Shown: positions 8,401-17,179 of the stretch, piece after piece | How the letters are laid out: each line of letters starts with the position of its first letter | Numbering within the stretch: the first letter of the stretch is position 1 | Source: Azonexus sp. | GTDB lineage: Bacteria; Pseudomonadota; Gammaproteobacteria; Burkholderiales; Rhodocyclaceae | Direction of reading: 5' to 3' | Length of the DNA: 19,112 nt | Assembly (NCBI GenBank): GCA_031274715.1 | Contig: JAISPT010000060.1 | Coordinates: 1-19,112 of the forward strand | Made by a program: the position numbers and the translations under genes | The notes under the pieces: model-generated | What the model saw: only the letters and a program-made list of their open reading frames with translations | Told to the model about the DNA's origin: nothing | Databases searched by the model: none

Positions 8401-8703
8401 ATCAGCCTCAAGGCCGGCGGCGTCGGCCTCAACCTGACCGCCGCCGACACCGTGATCCATTACGACCCGTGGTGGAACCCGGCAGTCGAGAATCAAGCCA
8501 CCGACCGCGCCCACCGCCTCGGCCAGGACAAGCCGGTGTTCGTCTACAAGCTGATCGTGCGCGGCAGCATCGAGGAAAAAATCCTCGCCCTGCAGGAGCG
8601 CAAAGCCGAACTGGCCGCCGGCATTCTTTCCGAGGACCGCGGCATCGAGGTCAAGTTCGGCAACGACGACTTGGCCGCGTTGTTCGAGCCGCTACCGGAA
8701 TAA
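5425..8703 (+). CDS. SWIM zinc-finger SNF2-family DEAD/DEAH helicase
   Basis: A 1092-residue Swi2/Snf2-type dsDNA translocase. An N-terminal SWIM finger has C75-x-C77-x5-C83-x-H85. A roughly 500-residue middle region with no motif I recognise follows, starting at about residue 110. The SNF2 ATPase begins at LRPYQKEGLAWL, with motif I DMGLGKT (653-659), motif II DEAQ (750-753) and motif III LTGTPLEN (777-784). The second RecA lobe has LKAGGVGLNL and the motif V/VI region QATDRAHRLGQ (1024-1034), diagnostic of the SNF2 class. All catalytic residues appear present. The start is ATG 5425, six bases after the ubiB stop and without a visible Shine-Dalgarno sequence, suggesting reinitiation from ubiB. 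Cellular role (transcription recycling, repair or nucleoprotein remodelling) cannot be told from sequence. Confidence 0.93.
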   Translation: MAAVTLDTYTESDIAEWFTSRDIAKARPYVDLICDLEIANGRISATVPGSARAPYTAQAYLSQSQSGEMMVVSRCTCPIGRHCKHVAAMLLKGVATRQPTERVSGSVLSWAEDLRRVSIAVAKKKARPAGARQQLFYILKWTADRRHFGVEIRKGKYPESAEEWWKVDRALITPPQFVGEEDLGILRLIWAERGHEMGLRAFGLGPKHGAQILQRMAASHRLYPEDDLGLPLAVGATRPASIGWQIDSQGLQRPCLKPEPAASMIIGVAPPWYVDLNEGETGPIDVAGSPMVVSRLFSLPPLSAEGAALVAEALSELAPDLPLPAEDASAQLRLVDAPLQAVLQLETLHTHGQRSWRNYPANFAGGLFDVARVIFRYADADIRPEEKSEFITLPEGETVRLKRRPEAEAKALEALLASGLRKVPGHTLYTFGSSPEGLYGLADEAAWTPFMQTGIGLLKQAGWQVEFPEDFRHHVIEVDGWEAELHAVDNGWFDLDMGIIVEGERLPLAPLLAGLFRRDPRWLEAGELACVPDDEGVELHTASGKRLRVPAGRIKPLAATLIDLFDGFSGGETLRLSRFDAPRLAELNNVSRWQFRGQGDVLALAERLQAAQGIADIAPPAGLRLSLRPYQKEGLAWLQFLRAQNLSGILADDMGLGKTAQTLAHLLLEKEGGRLDRPALIVLPTSLIFNWKNEAARFAPDLRVLSLHGPERKSRFAEIPAHDVVLTTYPLLWRDAEELMQHHYHLLILDEAQTVKNAQSRSAEAVRQIDTRHRLCLTGTPLENHLGELWSQFDFLLPGFLGTAKQFTRHWRTPIEKQGDTQRSRLLARRIRPFILRRKKEDVAEELPPKTIIIRSVELEGSQRDLYETVRAAMDAKVRDEIAQKGFARSQIVILDALLKLRQVCCDPRLVRAQAAKRVKERAKLDLLMAMLPELVDEGRRILVFSQFTSMLALIQQDLDAVGITYVTLTGDTVDRETPIRRFQDGEVPVFLISLKAGGVGLNLTAADTVIHYDPWWNPAVENQATDRAHRLGQDKPVFVYKLIVRGSIEEKILALQERKAELAAGILSEDRGIEVKFGNDDLAALFEPLPE

Positions 8704-8719
8704 TTGCCTTTCCGGCAAT
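8703..8719. terminator. Short hairpin between convergent helicase and selO genes
   Basis: ATTGCC, five loop bases, then GGCAAT form a perfect 6-bp stem in the 18-base gap between the convergent stop codons. Neither strand has a proper T-run, so any terminator activity is probably weak. The position, shared by two converging genes, is the main reason to list it. Confidence 0.35.
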
Positions 8720-8721
8720 CA

Positions 8722-10251
8722 TCAGGTGCCACAGAAAGTCCGATAGGCAGCAGTAAACGAGCGGGGCGCCGGTTCGACAAAGGCGGCGAATTCGCCCACC
8801 TCGTCATCGGGATGACGCAGCGCCGCCAACAGCCGCTCGAATGGCACCAGATCGGCGGCATCGGTGGCGGCGGCCAGCGCCCGTTCGACCTGGTGATTGC
8901 GGGCAATGATCGCCGGGTTGGCCACACGCATACGCCGTACACGTTCCGCCGGCGATAAGCCGCTGGCCGCAAGGTCGTGCTCGCTCAGGGTGCGCCAGCG
9001 CGCCAACCACGGCGCAAGTGCAGGCGTGTTGGCGAACAGCGAACGCAACGGTGCCTCGTCGCCAGCGGCGGCATCGACCAGCCGCCGCCAGCCGAGCGTA
9101 AAATCGACGACGTGGACGTGCAGCAACTCGAGCCAATCGTCGGCCAAACCGGCGGCCTCGGCAGCGACAGACTGGCTCAAACCAAGCTTGGCCCACTGCC
9201 CAGCGCGCCAGTGCGCGTCGTACCAGGAGGCAAAGGCGTCGATGACCGGCATGACGCGATCGATTGCGTGCCGGGTGACGACCTCGGCATCGCCGTGGCG
9301 GCCATGATCACCATCGCCGCCGTCAGCAATCAAGGGCAGCAGTGCCTCAGCCAAGCGCGCCAGATTCCAGCGCGCGATGGCCGGTTGATTGCCAAACGCA
9401 TAGCGGCCTGCTTCATCAATACTGCTGAACACCGCATGCGGGTCGTAAGCTTCGATGAATGCGCACGGCCCGTAATCGATGGTCTCGCCAGACAGCGTCA
9501 TGTTATCGGTGTTCATCACGCCGTGGATGAAGCCAAGATTCATCCATTGCGCGACCAGCGCCGCCTGGCGCTGCGCCACTGCGCGCAGCAGGCCGACGTA
9601 GCGGTCGGGATCGCCGAGCAGCGCCGGATCATGCCGGGCGATTGCATAATCGGCCACTTGGCGCAGCGTATCGATCTGCCCGCGCGCCGCGAAAAATTGC
9701 AAGGTGCCGACGCGCAGATGGCTGGCCGCGACCCGCGTCAGCACAGCACCGGGCAACCTGTGCTCGCGTTGCACCGGCTCGCCCGTAGCGACCACCGCCA
9801 GCGCCCGCGAGGTCGGCACGCCCAGCGCGTGCATCGATTCGCCGAGCAGCGCCTCGCGCAACATCGGCCCAACCGCTGCCTTGCCATCGCCGCCGCGTGC
9901 GAACGGCGTACGCCCCGAGCCTTTGAGCGCCAGATCACGCCGCCGACCGGAGCGGTCAACGATCTCGCCCAACAGCACAGCCCGGCCATCGCCCAGTTGC
10001 GGCGAGAACCCCCCGAACTGGTGACCGGCATACGCCTGCGCCAGCGGTTGCGCGCCTGGCGGCACGACGTTGCCCGCGAAGATCGACACGCCCTCAAGCG
10101 AATCAAGCCCCTGCGCATCCAGCCCAAGTTCGTCAGCCAGCGCACGGTTGAAGAACAGCAGCCGAGGGGCTGGCGCGGCGCGGGGTTGCCAAGCCACATA
10201 GGCATCGGGCAGATCGCGGGCGTAGCTGTTGTCAAAGCCGATGGGAGTCAT
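8722..10251 (-). CDS. selO: Protein adenylyltransferase SelO (YdiU)
   Basis: A 509-residue pseudokinase-fold enzyme that transfers AMP to protein Ser/Thr/Tyr residues and is linked to oxidative stress responses. Family blocks seen are AYAGHQFGGFSPQLGDGRA (73-91), the nucleotide-binding lysine K110 in ALKGSGRTPFARGGDG, LREALLGE (131-138), HGVMNTDN (243-250) and DYGP (259-262). D249 and D259 have the same 10-residue spacing as the catalytic and metal Asp pair described for Pseudomonas SelO (D252/D262). C263 and C507, third from the end, match the redox pair known in E. coli SelO (C272/C476). It starts at ATG 10251 with AGGA shortly upstream. A Gly/His/Asp-rich stretch near 311-320 looks like a loop insertion. 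It is convergent with the helicase gene. Confidence 0.95.
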   Translation of the reverse strand: MTPIGFDNSYARDLPDAYVAWQPRAAPAPRLLFFNRALADELGLDAQGLDSLEGVSIFAGNVVPPGAQPLAQAYAGHQFGGFSPQLGDGRAVLLGEIVDRSGRRRDLALKGSGRTPFARGGDGKAAVGPMLREALLGESMHALGVPTSRALAVVATGEPVQREHRLPGAVLTRVAASHLRVGTLQFFAARGQIDTLRQVADYAIARHDPALLGDPDRYVGLLRAVAQRQAALVAQWMNLGFIHGVMNTDNMTLSGETIDYGPCAFIEAYDPHAVFSSIDEAGRYAFGNQPAIARWNLARLAEALLPLIADGGDGDHGRHGDAEVVTRHAIDRVMPVIDAFASWYDAHWRAGQWAKLGLSQSVAAEAAGLADDWLELLHVHVVDFTLGWRRLVDAAAGDEAPLRSLFANTPALAPWLARWRTLSEHDLAASGLSPAERVRRMRVANPAIIARNHQVERALAAATDAADLVPFERLLAALRHPDDEVGEFAAFVEPAPRSFTAAYRTFCGT

Positions 10252-10377
10252 GGTTCCTGGATATTCAGCGCGGCGGGGATGGTGTGCAGCGGAATTTCAG
10301 CCTTGGGCATGCCGGGATTTTGCTTTGTTTCATGCCCGCCTGCCGCGCTGTTTGAGCCGCAGCCAGAATAGCGGCAT

Positions 10378-10881
10378 TCAAGCCAGCAGCGGACTCGCTT
10401 CCAGTCGCTGCGATAACCCTTGAAGTGCGTAGCGTACCGATTGTTCGCGCACCGCCGCACGGTCGCCGGCGAAATGGCGGGTCTGCGCCTCGCAGCCACC
10501 GTCTTTCGCCACCCAGGCGAAACAGACGGTACCAACCGGCTTGTCCGGCGAACCACCACTCGGGCCGGCGACGCCGGTGATGGCCACAGCCCAGTCGGCG
10601 CGGCTGTGGACCAGCGCGCCCTGGGCCATCGCCCGGGCGGTCGCCTCGGATACCGCACCGTGGCGCTCCAGCGTCGCTTCCGGTACGCCCAGCATGTCCA
10701 TCTTGGCGGCATTCGAGTAGGTCACGAAACCACAGTCAAACCAGGTGGAACTGCCGGCGATAGCCGTCACCACCTGGGCCAGCCAGCCACCGGTGCAGGA
10801 TTCGGCCAGCGTCAGCCATTCGCCGCGGGCCAACAAAGCGGTACCGAGTTCGGCGGCGAGGATTTCCAGATCGTCGTTCAT
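10378..10881 (-). CDS. pncC: Nicotinamide-nucleotide amidase PncC (CinA C-terminal domain family)
   Basis: This 167-residue cytosolic enzyme deamidates nicotinamide mononucleotide to nicotinate mononucleotide in NAD salvage. Motifs are LAESCTGG (25-32), holding the probable catalytic Ser S28, YSNAAK (55-60) with conserved K60, ITGVAGPSGG (101-110) and KPVGTVC (114-120). It is a stand-alone CinA C-terminal domain, the common proteobacterial form, without the N-terminal MoCF-like domain. The 126-base gap to selO downstream has no clear terminator, so the two might be cotranscribed. It diverges from the DEAD-box helicase gene with 73 bases between start codons. Confidence 0.94.
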   Translation of the reverse strand: MNDDLEILAAELGTALLARGEWLTLAESCTGGWLAQVVTAIAGSSTWFDCGFVTYSNAAKMDMLGVPEATLERHGAVSEATARAMAQGALVHSRADWAVAITGVAGPSGGSPDKPVGTVCFAWVAKDGGCEAQTRHFAGDRAAVREQSVRYALQGLSQRLEASPLLA

Positions 10882-10954
10882 GGCGGCGATGTTACACCCG
10901 GCCCACCGGCGCCGCCGGGTTAGACTTGCTGCTTCGCCGCACCACTACGCCGCC

Positions 10955-12247
<1,293 letters not shown>

Positions 12248-12290
12248 GACTTGACTGCGCGCCCACCCTACCGTGCGCTTCTGAATGTCC

Positions 12291-12296
12291 TACAAT
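12291..12296 (+). promoter_or_regulatory. Candidate -10 element of the hybrid kinase gene
   Basis: TACAAT matches the sigma-70 -10 consensus at five of six positions and lies 38 bases before the ATG at 12335. No good -35 hexamer is found at 16-18 bases upstream; TTGACT at 12251 is too far away. If real, it places the transcript start downstream of the alternative TTG start at 12251 and supports the ATG start. Confidence 0.35.
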
Positions 12297-12334
12297 GCAC
12301 CGATGCTGACGGCCGAGCCGATTACGACTTTCCG

Positions 12335-15300
12335 ATGACAACTGCGATCGACCTCTTTCCCTGGGACGAGCATTTCAATACCGGCCTGCCGGCGGTGGAC
12401 GAACAGCATCGTCAGTTGGTCCGGCTGGTCAATCGGCTGGCCGACCAGGTCACCAACAACGCGCAACGCGCCGACCTGGAAAGCGTTTTCGACGAAGTGC
12501 TGGATTACGCCGTCTATCACTTCAATACTGAGGAAGCCGTCTGGCAGCGCTATCTACCCGACGCCGACGAGACCGTCGCCCATCGCCACAGCCATGCCGA
12601 ATTCGCTGCCCAGGCCGTGCGGCTTCGCAACAGCCTGGACGAAGGAAGTATCCGCCACACCGCCGAGGAAGCCCTGTCCTACCTGACGCGCTGGCTGGCC
12701 TCGCACATTCTCGAGTCCGACCGCCACATGGCTTACATCGTGCTCGCCCTCGAATCCGGGCTGGCGCCCGAGGCCGCCCGCGCCCAGGCCGAACGGCAGA
12801 TGACCGGGGCAACGCGGGTCCTGACTGAAATCATCCTCAACATCTTCGCCAAGCTGTCGGCCAATACCCTGCAGCTGAAACAGGAAATCACCAAGCACCA
12901 CAAGGCCGACGCGGCACTGGCGCGCGAGAGCGAAAAGAACCGGGAATTCCTGCAGCACGCCAGCGATGGCGTCCATATCGTCGACGCCAGCGGCAAGCTG
13001 GTCGAAGTCAGCGACTCCTTCTGCGCCATGCTCGGCTACCGGCGCGACGAGATGATCGGCATGGAAATCGGCCAATGGGATGTTCATTTCAAGGCCACCG
13101 AAATCGAGCGCATAGTCCGCGAGCAGTTCGCGCAGGGTGACCGTTCGGTGTTTGAAACCCGGCACCGGCGCAAGGACGGCAGCGTCATCGACGTCGAGGT
13201 CGGCGGCTACACGCTGCAGATCGGCGGCCAGCCGCTGGTGTTCTTTTCCTCGCGCGACATTTCCGGGCGCAAGGCGGCTGAAGCCGCCTTGGCCGCCGAA
13301 CGCGCCCTGTTCATCGACGGTCCGGTGGGAGTCCTGGTCTGGCGCGCGGAGCCCAACTGGCCGATCGAATATGCCTCGCCGAACATCCGCAACGTATTCG
13401 GCCGCGACCCGGCAACCATGCTGGCGTCCAGCTTCATCTATAGAAATTGTATTTTCCCGGAGGATCTGCCTCGGGTCCTCGAGGAAATGCAAGCTGGCAT
13501 CACCGATCCGAACCGGCGCAACTGGGAATGTCGCTATCGCATCGTCTGGCCGGATGGCAGCGTGCACTGGCTGTACGATTTCAACGTCGCCGAACGCGAT
13601 GACAACGGCCGTGTCGAACGCCTACGCGGCTACCTGACCGATGAGACCGAACGACATGCAGTCGAGCAAAGTCTGGCCGAAACCCACGAGCGCCTGAAAT
13701 TCGCCCTGCAGGGCGCCAACGACGGCATATGGGAATGGAACCTGGAAAGCGGCGCGATGTACTACTCGCCACGCTTCATGGGAATGCTCGGCTACGGACC
13801 GGATGAATTTCCGCCGGACATCAGCACCTGGGAGAAGCTGGTGCACCCCGAGGACAGGCCGGTCGCCGAGGCTTTGCTCAAGGATTACCTGGCCGGCAAC
13901 CGGCCGATCTATGAGAACGAGCTGCGTCTGCTCCACCGCCAGGGCCACTGGCAATACGTTCTCTGCCGCGCCCGTCTGGCCAGCGACGATGCCGGGCAAC
14001 CCCTGCACCCGAAACGCCTGGTCGGCACGCATGTCGATATCAGTGAGCGCAAACGGATCCAGAACGAACTTCGCGAAAGCGAAACCCGTTGGCGCCGGCT
14101 CTACGAGGAATCGGCCGTGCCCTTCCTGCTGGTGGAAGACGGCACTTATATCGACTGCAACCGTGCCGCCCAGCAGATGCTCGGCCTGGAAACGCGGGCG
14201 GCGATCCACGGTTGCACACCACTGACCTTCTCTCCCGTCCGCCAGCCGGACGGCCGGCTGTCAACGGATGCTGCCGTCGCCGTGGCCGAGCAGTTGATCG
14301 CCGACGGCAAGAGTCTGTTCGAGTGGGAGCATTGCCGGGCTGACGGCAGCCGCTTCCAGGTCGAGGCGATGCTGACCCGCATCATCGACCACAGTCGTAA
14401 CCTGGTGCATGTGTCCTGGCGCGACATTACCGAGCAGAAACGCCTGCAGCACGAACTAGAAGAGCAGCAGCACCACCTCGAACGCCAGGTGGCGCAACGC
14501 ACCAGTGACCTGTCTCTAGCCAAGGAGGCGGCCGAGGCAGCCAACCGGGCGAAAAGCGCTTTCCTGGCCAACATGAGCCACGAACTGCGTACCCCGATGA
14601 ACGCCATCATGGGCATGACCGGACTCGCCCTGCGCCGCGCCGGCGACCCGCGGCTACAGGACCAGTTGGGCAAGATCGACCAGGCGGCGCAGCACCTGCT
14701 GGCGATCATCAACGACATTCTCGACATCTCCAAGATCGAGGCCGAGCGGTTAGCGCTCGAATGTGTCGACTTCCGCCTTGCCGAAGTGCTCGACCAGCTG
14801 CACGATCTGATCGTCCACAAGATGGCCGAGAAAGGGCTCCACCTGCGCTTCGACACCGCCCCGGAACTGGCCGGCCTGGAATTGCGCGGCGATCCGCTAC
14901 GGCTGCGGCAGATCCTGGTCAACCTGATTGGCAACGCGATCAAATTCACCGCGACCGGCGGCATCGTCATCCGCACCAGACTGGTCGAACAGGACGACGC
15001 AGGCACGACCCTGCGCTTCGCCATCGAGGATACCGGCATCGGCATCGCCACCGCCGACCAGAAGCGCCTGTTCCTGGCCTTCGAACAGGCCGACAGTTCA
15101 ACCACCCGGCGTTACGGCGGCACCGGCCTCGGCTTGGCGATCAGCAAACGCCTGGCGCAAATGATGGGCGGTACCATCGGCGTCGACAGCGAACCGGGTG
15201 TCGGCAGCACCTTCTGGTTCACCGCCCGCTTCCTGCCGGCAAGCATGCATACGGCAAGCCTGCCAGCAGCCTCCTCGGCCACGCCGGAAGACCGCTTGCG

Positions 15301-15682
15301 CGAGGAATGCGCGGGTATGGCGGTACTGCTGGCCGAGGACGAGCCAATCAATCAGGAAATCGCCCGCAGTCTGCTCGAAGAAGTGGGTCTCGCCGTCGAC
15401 GTCGCCAACAACGGCGTCGAAGCCGTGACCCTGTGCCGGCAACGCTCCTACGACCTGATTTTGATGGACATGCAAATGCCACTGCTCAGCGGCATCGATG
15501 CCACCCGGCAAATCCGCGCACTACCCGCCCACGCTCTAACGCCGATCCTGGCACTCACCGCCAACGCCTTCGCTCAGGACCGCCAGGCCTGCCTCGACGC
15601 CGGCATGAACGATCACATCGCCAAGCCGGTCGATCCCGACGCCCTGTTCGCCACCCTGCTCTATTGGCTCAACCGGCGGTAG
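12335..15682 (+). CDS. Hemerythrin-like/PAS4 hybrid sensor histidine kinase with receiver
   Basis: A 1115-residue soluble hybrid kinase with no transmembrane segment. Residues 6-135 are a bacteriohemerythrin-like domain with every di-iron ligand in order: H25 (DEQH), H62 and E66 (YHFNTEE), H83 and H87 (HRHSH), H124 and D129 (HILESD). This suggests O2, NO or redox sensing. Four PAS domains follow at about 205-312, 325-440, 455-575 and 585-700, two ending in RDIS/VDIS-type exits. A coiled coil (700-745) leads to HisKA with H749 in NMSHELRTPMN. HATPase has NLIGNAIKF (863-871), DTGIGI (899-904) and GTGLGLA (929-935). The receiver (996-1112) has D1045 and K1097. No HPt domain is present. ATG 12335 is preferred over TTG 12251 because the hemerythrin fold begins right after it. 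No cognate regulator or HPt gene is adjacent. Confidence 0.93.
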   Translation: MTTAIDLFPWDEHFNTGLPAVDEQHRQLVRLVNRLADQVTNNAQRADLESVFDEVLDYAVYHFNTEEAVWQRYLPDADETVAHRHSHAEFAAQAVRLRNSLDEGSIRHTAEEALSYLTRWLASHILESDRHMAYIVLALESGLAPEAARAQAERQMTGATRVLTEIILNIFAKLSANTLQLKQEITKHHKADAALARESEKNREFLQHASDGVHIVDASGKLVEVSDSFCAMLGYRRDEMIGMEIGQWDVHFKATEIERIVREQFAQGDRSVFETRHRRKDGSVIDVEVGGYTLQIGGQPLVFFSSRDISGRKAAEAALAAERALFIDGPVGVLVWRAEPNWPIEYASPNIRNVFGRDPATMLASSFIYRNCIFPEDLPRVLEEMQAGITDPNRRNWECRYRIVWPDGSVHWLYDFNVAERDDNGRVERLRGYLTDETERHAVEQSLAETHERLKFALQGANDGIWEWNLESGAMYYSPRFMGMLGYGPDEFPPDISTWEKLVHPEDRPVAEALLKDYLAGNRPIYENELRLLHRQGHWQYVLCRARLASDDAGQPLHPKRLVGTHVDISERKRIQNELRESETRWRRLYEESAVPFLLVEDGTYIDCNRAAQQMLGLETRAAIHGCTPLTFSPVRQPDGRLSTDAAVAVAEQLIADGKSLFEWEHCRADGSRFQVEAMLTRIIDHSRNLVHVSWRDITEQKRLQHELEEQQHHLERQVAQRTSDLSLAKEAAEAANRAKSAFLANMSHELRTPMNAIMGMTGLALRRAGDPRLQDQLGKIDQAAQHLLAIINDILDISKIEAERLALECVDFRLAEVLDQLHDLIVHKMAEKGLHLRFDTAPELAGLELRGDPLRLRQILVNLIGNAIKFTATGGIVIRTRLVEQDDAGTTLRFAIEDTGIGIATADQKRLFLAFEQADSSTTRRYGGTGLGLAISKRLAQMMGGTIGVDSEPGVGSTFWFTARFLPASMHTASLPAASSATPEDRLREECAGMAVLLAEDEPINQEIARSLLEEVGLAVDVANNGVEAVTLCRQRSYDLILMDMQMPLLSGIDATRQIRALPAHALTPILALTANAFAQDRQACLDAGMNDHIAKPVDPDALFATLLYWLNRR

Positions 15683-15794
15683 CCGTAACGCTGGCCGGCG
15701 ACAAATCTTCCTCCCCGGCAGCGCCATCCCGGACTAATATGCATCGTCGGCCATTGTCATTTTTCCCCACCCCAACCACCAGAGGAAATCCGCC

Positions 15795-16472
15795 ATGCGT
15801 TTGCCCACCCTCGCCGCCCTGCTCACCGCCGCCCTATTCACTACCGCCCACGCCGGCCCGCTGATCGAACTGAGCGCCGAGGCCAGCCGGCCGGCCGCCA
15901 ACGACCTGCTGCGCGCCAGTGTCTTTGCCGAAACCAACGGTGGCAACCCGGCCGAACTGGCGCGCCAGATCAACCAGGACATCGGTGAGGCGCTGAAGCT
16001 GATCCGCAGCTATCCGGCGGTCACGGTCAAGAGCGGCCAGCAGAATACCTTTCCACTCTATGGCCAGAAGCAGAAATTGGAAGGTTGGCGCATGCGCTCC
16101 GAATTGCTGCTCGAAACGAAGGATGCGGCGGCGGTGTCGGAGTTGCTCGGCAAGCTGCAGGCGATGCACCTGGCCCTCGGCCACTTCAGCCAATCACCGT
16201 CGCCAGCAACGCGCACGGCGGCGGAGGACGCCGCAACGCGCGATGCGATCAGCGCCTTCCATACCCGCGCCGGGCTAATCGCCGAGCAGTTCGGCAAGCC
16301 CTACAAGATCAATCAGTTGAGGGTACACCAGCAGGGCTCGTTTCAGCCGCTGGTGCCGATGGCCCGCGCCGCCAGTCTGATGCAGGCGGCCGATGCGGTT
16401 CCCATGCCGATCGAGGCCGGCGAAAGCCAGGTCACGACCAACATCAGCGGCCAGATCGAACTGACCGACTGA
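15795..16472 (+). CDS. Exported SIMPL-domain (DUF541, YggE-like) protein
   Basis: A 225-residue protein with a clear Sec signal peptide (residues 1-20, cleaved after AHA), so it is periplasmic or surface-bound. The mature part fits the SIMPL/DUF541 pattern. It starts LIELSAEASRPAANDLLRAS, followed by an INQDI...LKLIRSYPAVTVKSG helix-strand unit, a central GWRMRSELLLETKD strand, and a C-terminal strand ESQVTTNISGQIEL. E. coli YggE (246 residues) is linked to lowering oxidative stress, but the biochemical function of the family is not settled. ATG 15795 has GAGG about 9 bases upstream. It follows the hybrid kinase by 112 bases, without a clear terminator between them, and converges with yceH. 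Confidence 0.82.
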   Translation: MRLPTLAALLTAALFTTAHAGPLIELSAEASRPAANDLLRASVFAETNGGNPAELARQINQDIGEALKLIRSYPAVTVKSGQQNTFPLYGQKQKLEGWRMRSELLLETKDAAAVSELLGKLQAMHLALGHFSQSPSPATRTAAEDAATRDAISAFHTRAGLIAEQFGKPYKINQLRVHQQGSFQPLVPMARAASLMQAADAVPMPIEAGESQVTTNISGQIELTD

Positions 16473-16492
16473 GCGCCGGCCAGCCAGCTCGC

Positions 16493-17131
16493 TCAACCGC
16501 CGAGGTCGGCGCGCAGCCCGGCCAGCAGCCCGCGCAATTCGTCGACCTCGGCTTCAAGTTCGGCGACGCGGGCTTTCAATTCGAACAATTCCTCATGGCA
16601 ACCGCGAGGGATGGCGACCGGCGCCTCGCTGACTACCGGCCGGCCACTCAACAAATGGCTCCAGCGGTTCTCGCGGGCGCCGGGGAGGCGCGGCAGTTCA
16701 ACCACCAGACCGCGCCCGGCCAACTCGTCAAGAAAAGCCTCGACCGAGGAAATGTCGGCAAAGCGATGCAGACGCTCGCAATTGAGGCGCAGTTCGCCGG
16801 CCGTCTGCGGACCGCGCAGCATCAGCACGGCCAGCAGCGCCGCCGCCTGCCCCGGCACGGCCAGCGCCTTCTCCAGCCGGTGCTCGAAGCGCGGCACGCG
16901 GCTGCCGCTGACCTCGACCACTAGGCCCGCTTCCTTCAGCGCATCGAGTGCCTGAGCAACGTCTGCCTCGCTCAGATCGAGTACCGGCTGGCGGCTGGTC
17001 TTCTGGTTGCAGCCAGCGACCAAGGTATTGAGCGACAGCGGGTAAGTATCGGGCACGGTGCGCTGCTTCTCCAGCAGCGTGCCGAGCACGCGGGTTTCGG
17101 CCAGGGTCAGAACAGGCAGGGAGGCGGTCAT
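16493..17131 (-). CDS. yceH: YceH family protein (DUF480)
   Basis: A 212-residue soluble protein of the YceH/DUF480 family, built of tandem winged-helix folds; its cellular role is not established. The family signature at the N-terminus is ETRVLGTLLEKQRTVPDTYP then LSLNTLVAGCNQKTSRQPVL (residues 12-51). A second winged-helix-like region spans about 95-150. The last 30 residues (about 183-209) form a Glu/Leu-rich coiled coil, usual for the family. It ends 20 bases from the convergent SIMPL gene, and the two stop codons fall in a small TGAGCG/CGCTCA dyad. It may be cotranscribed with the esterase and deformylase upstream, but a palindromic element lies in the 112-base gap. Confidence 0.9.
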   Translation of the reverse strand: MTASLPVLTLAETRVLGTLLEKQRTVPDTYPLSLNTLVAGCNQKTSRQPVLDLSEADVAQALDALKEAGLVVEVSGSRVPRFEHRLEKALAVPGQAAALLAVLMLRGPQTAGELRLNCERLHRFADISSVEAFLDELAGRGLVVELPRLPGARENRWSHLLSGRPVVSEAPVAIPRGCHEELFELKARVAELEAEVDELRGLLAGLRADLGG

Positions 17132-17179
17132 GGCGGGATCAGCTTTCCGGTTCGGGTTGACGATGAATCAGAGGGTACG

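Noticed and set aside
8977..10371. Long open frame antisense to selO (464 codons)
   Set aside because: The opposite strand encodes SelO with all family motifs. The antisense frame has Arg/Gln/Ala-rich shadow composition and no recognisable domain.
10892..10926. TTACAC and TAGACT as a promoter for the DEAD-box helicase gene
   Set aside because: The spacing of 23 bases is too long and both hexamers are poor matches.
12251..12334. Upstream TTG start for the hybrid kinase
   Set aside because: It would add 28 residues before the hemerythrin domain and lie upstream of the candidate -10 element.
15690..15722. Possible terminator after the hybrid kinase gene
   Set aside because: GCTG/CAGC and CCGG/CCGG arms pair with a bulge and a 16-base loop, but there is no T-run, so it is not convincing.
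16470..16495. TGAGCG/CGCTCA dyad between SIMPL and yceH stop codons
   Set aside because: The symmetry comes largely from two facing TGA stops; only 6 bp with a 14-base loop and no T-run.
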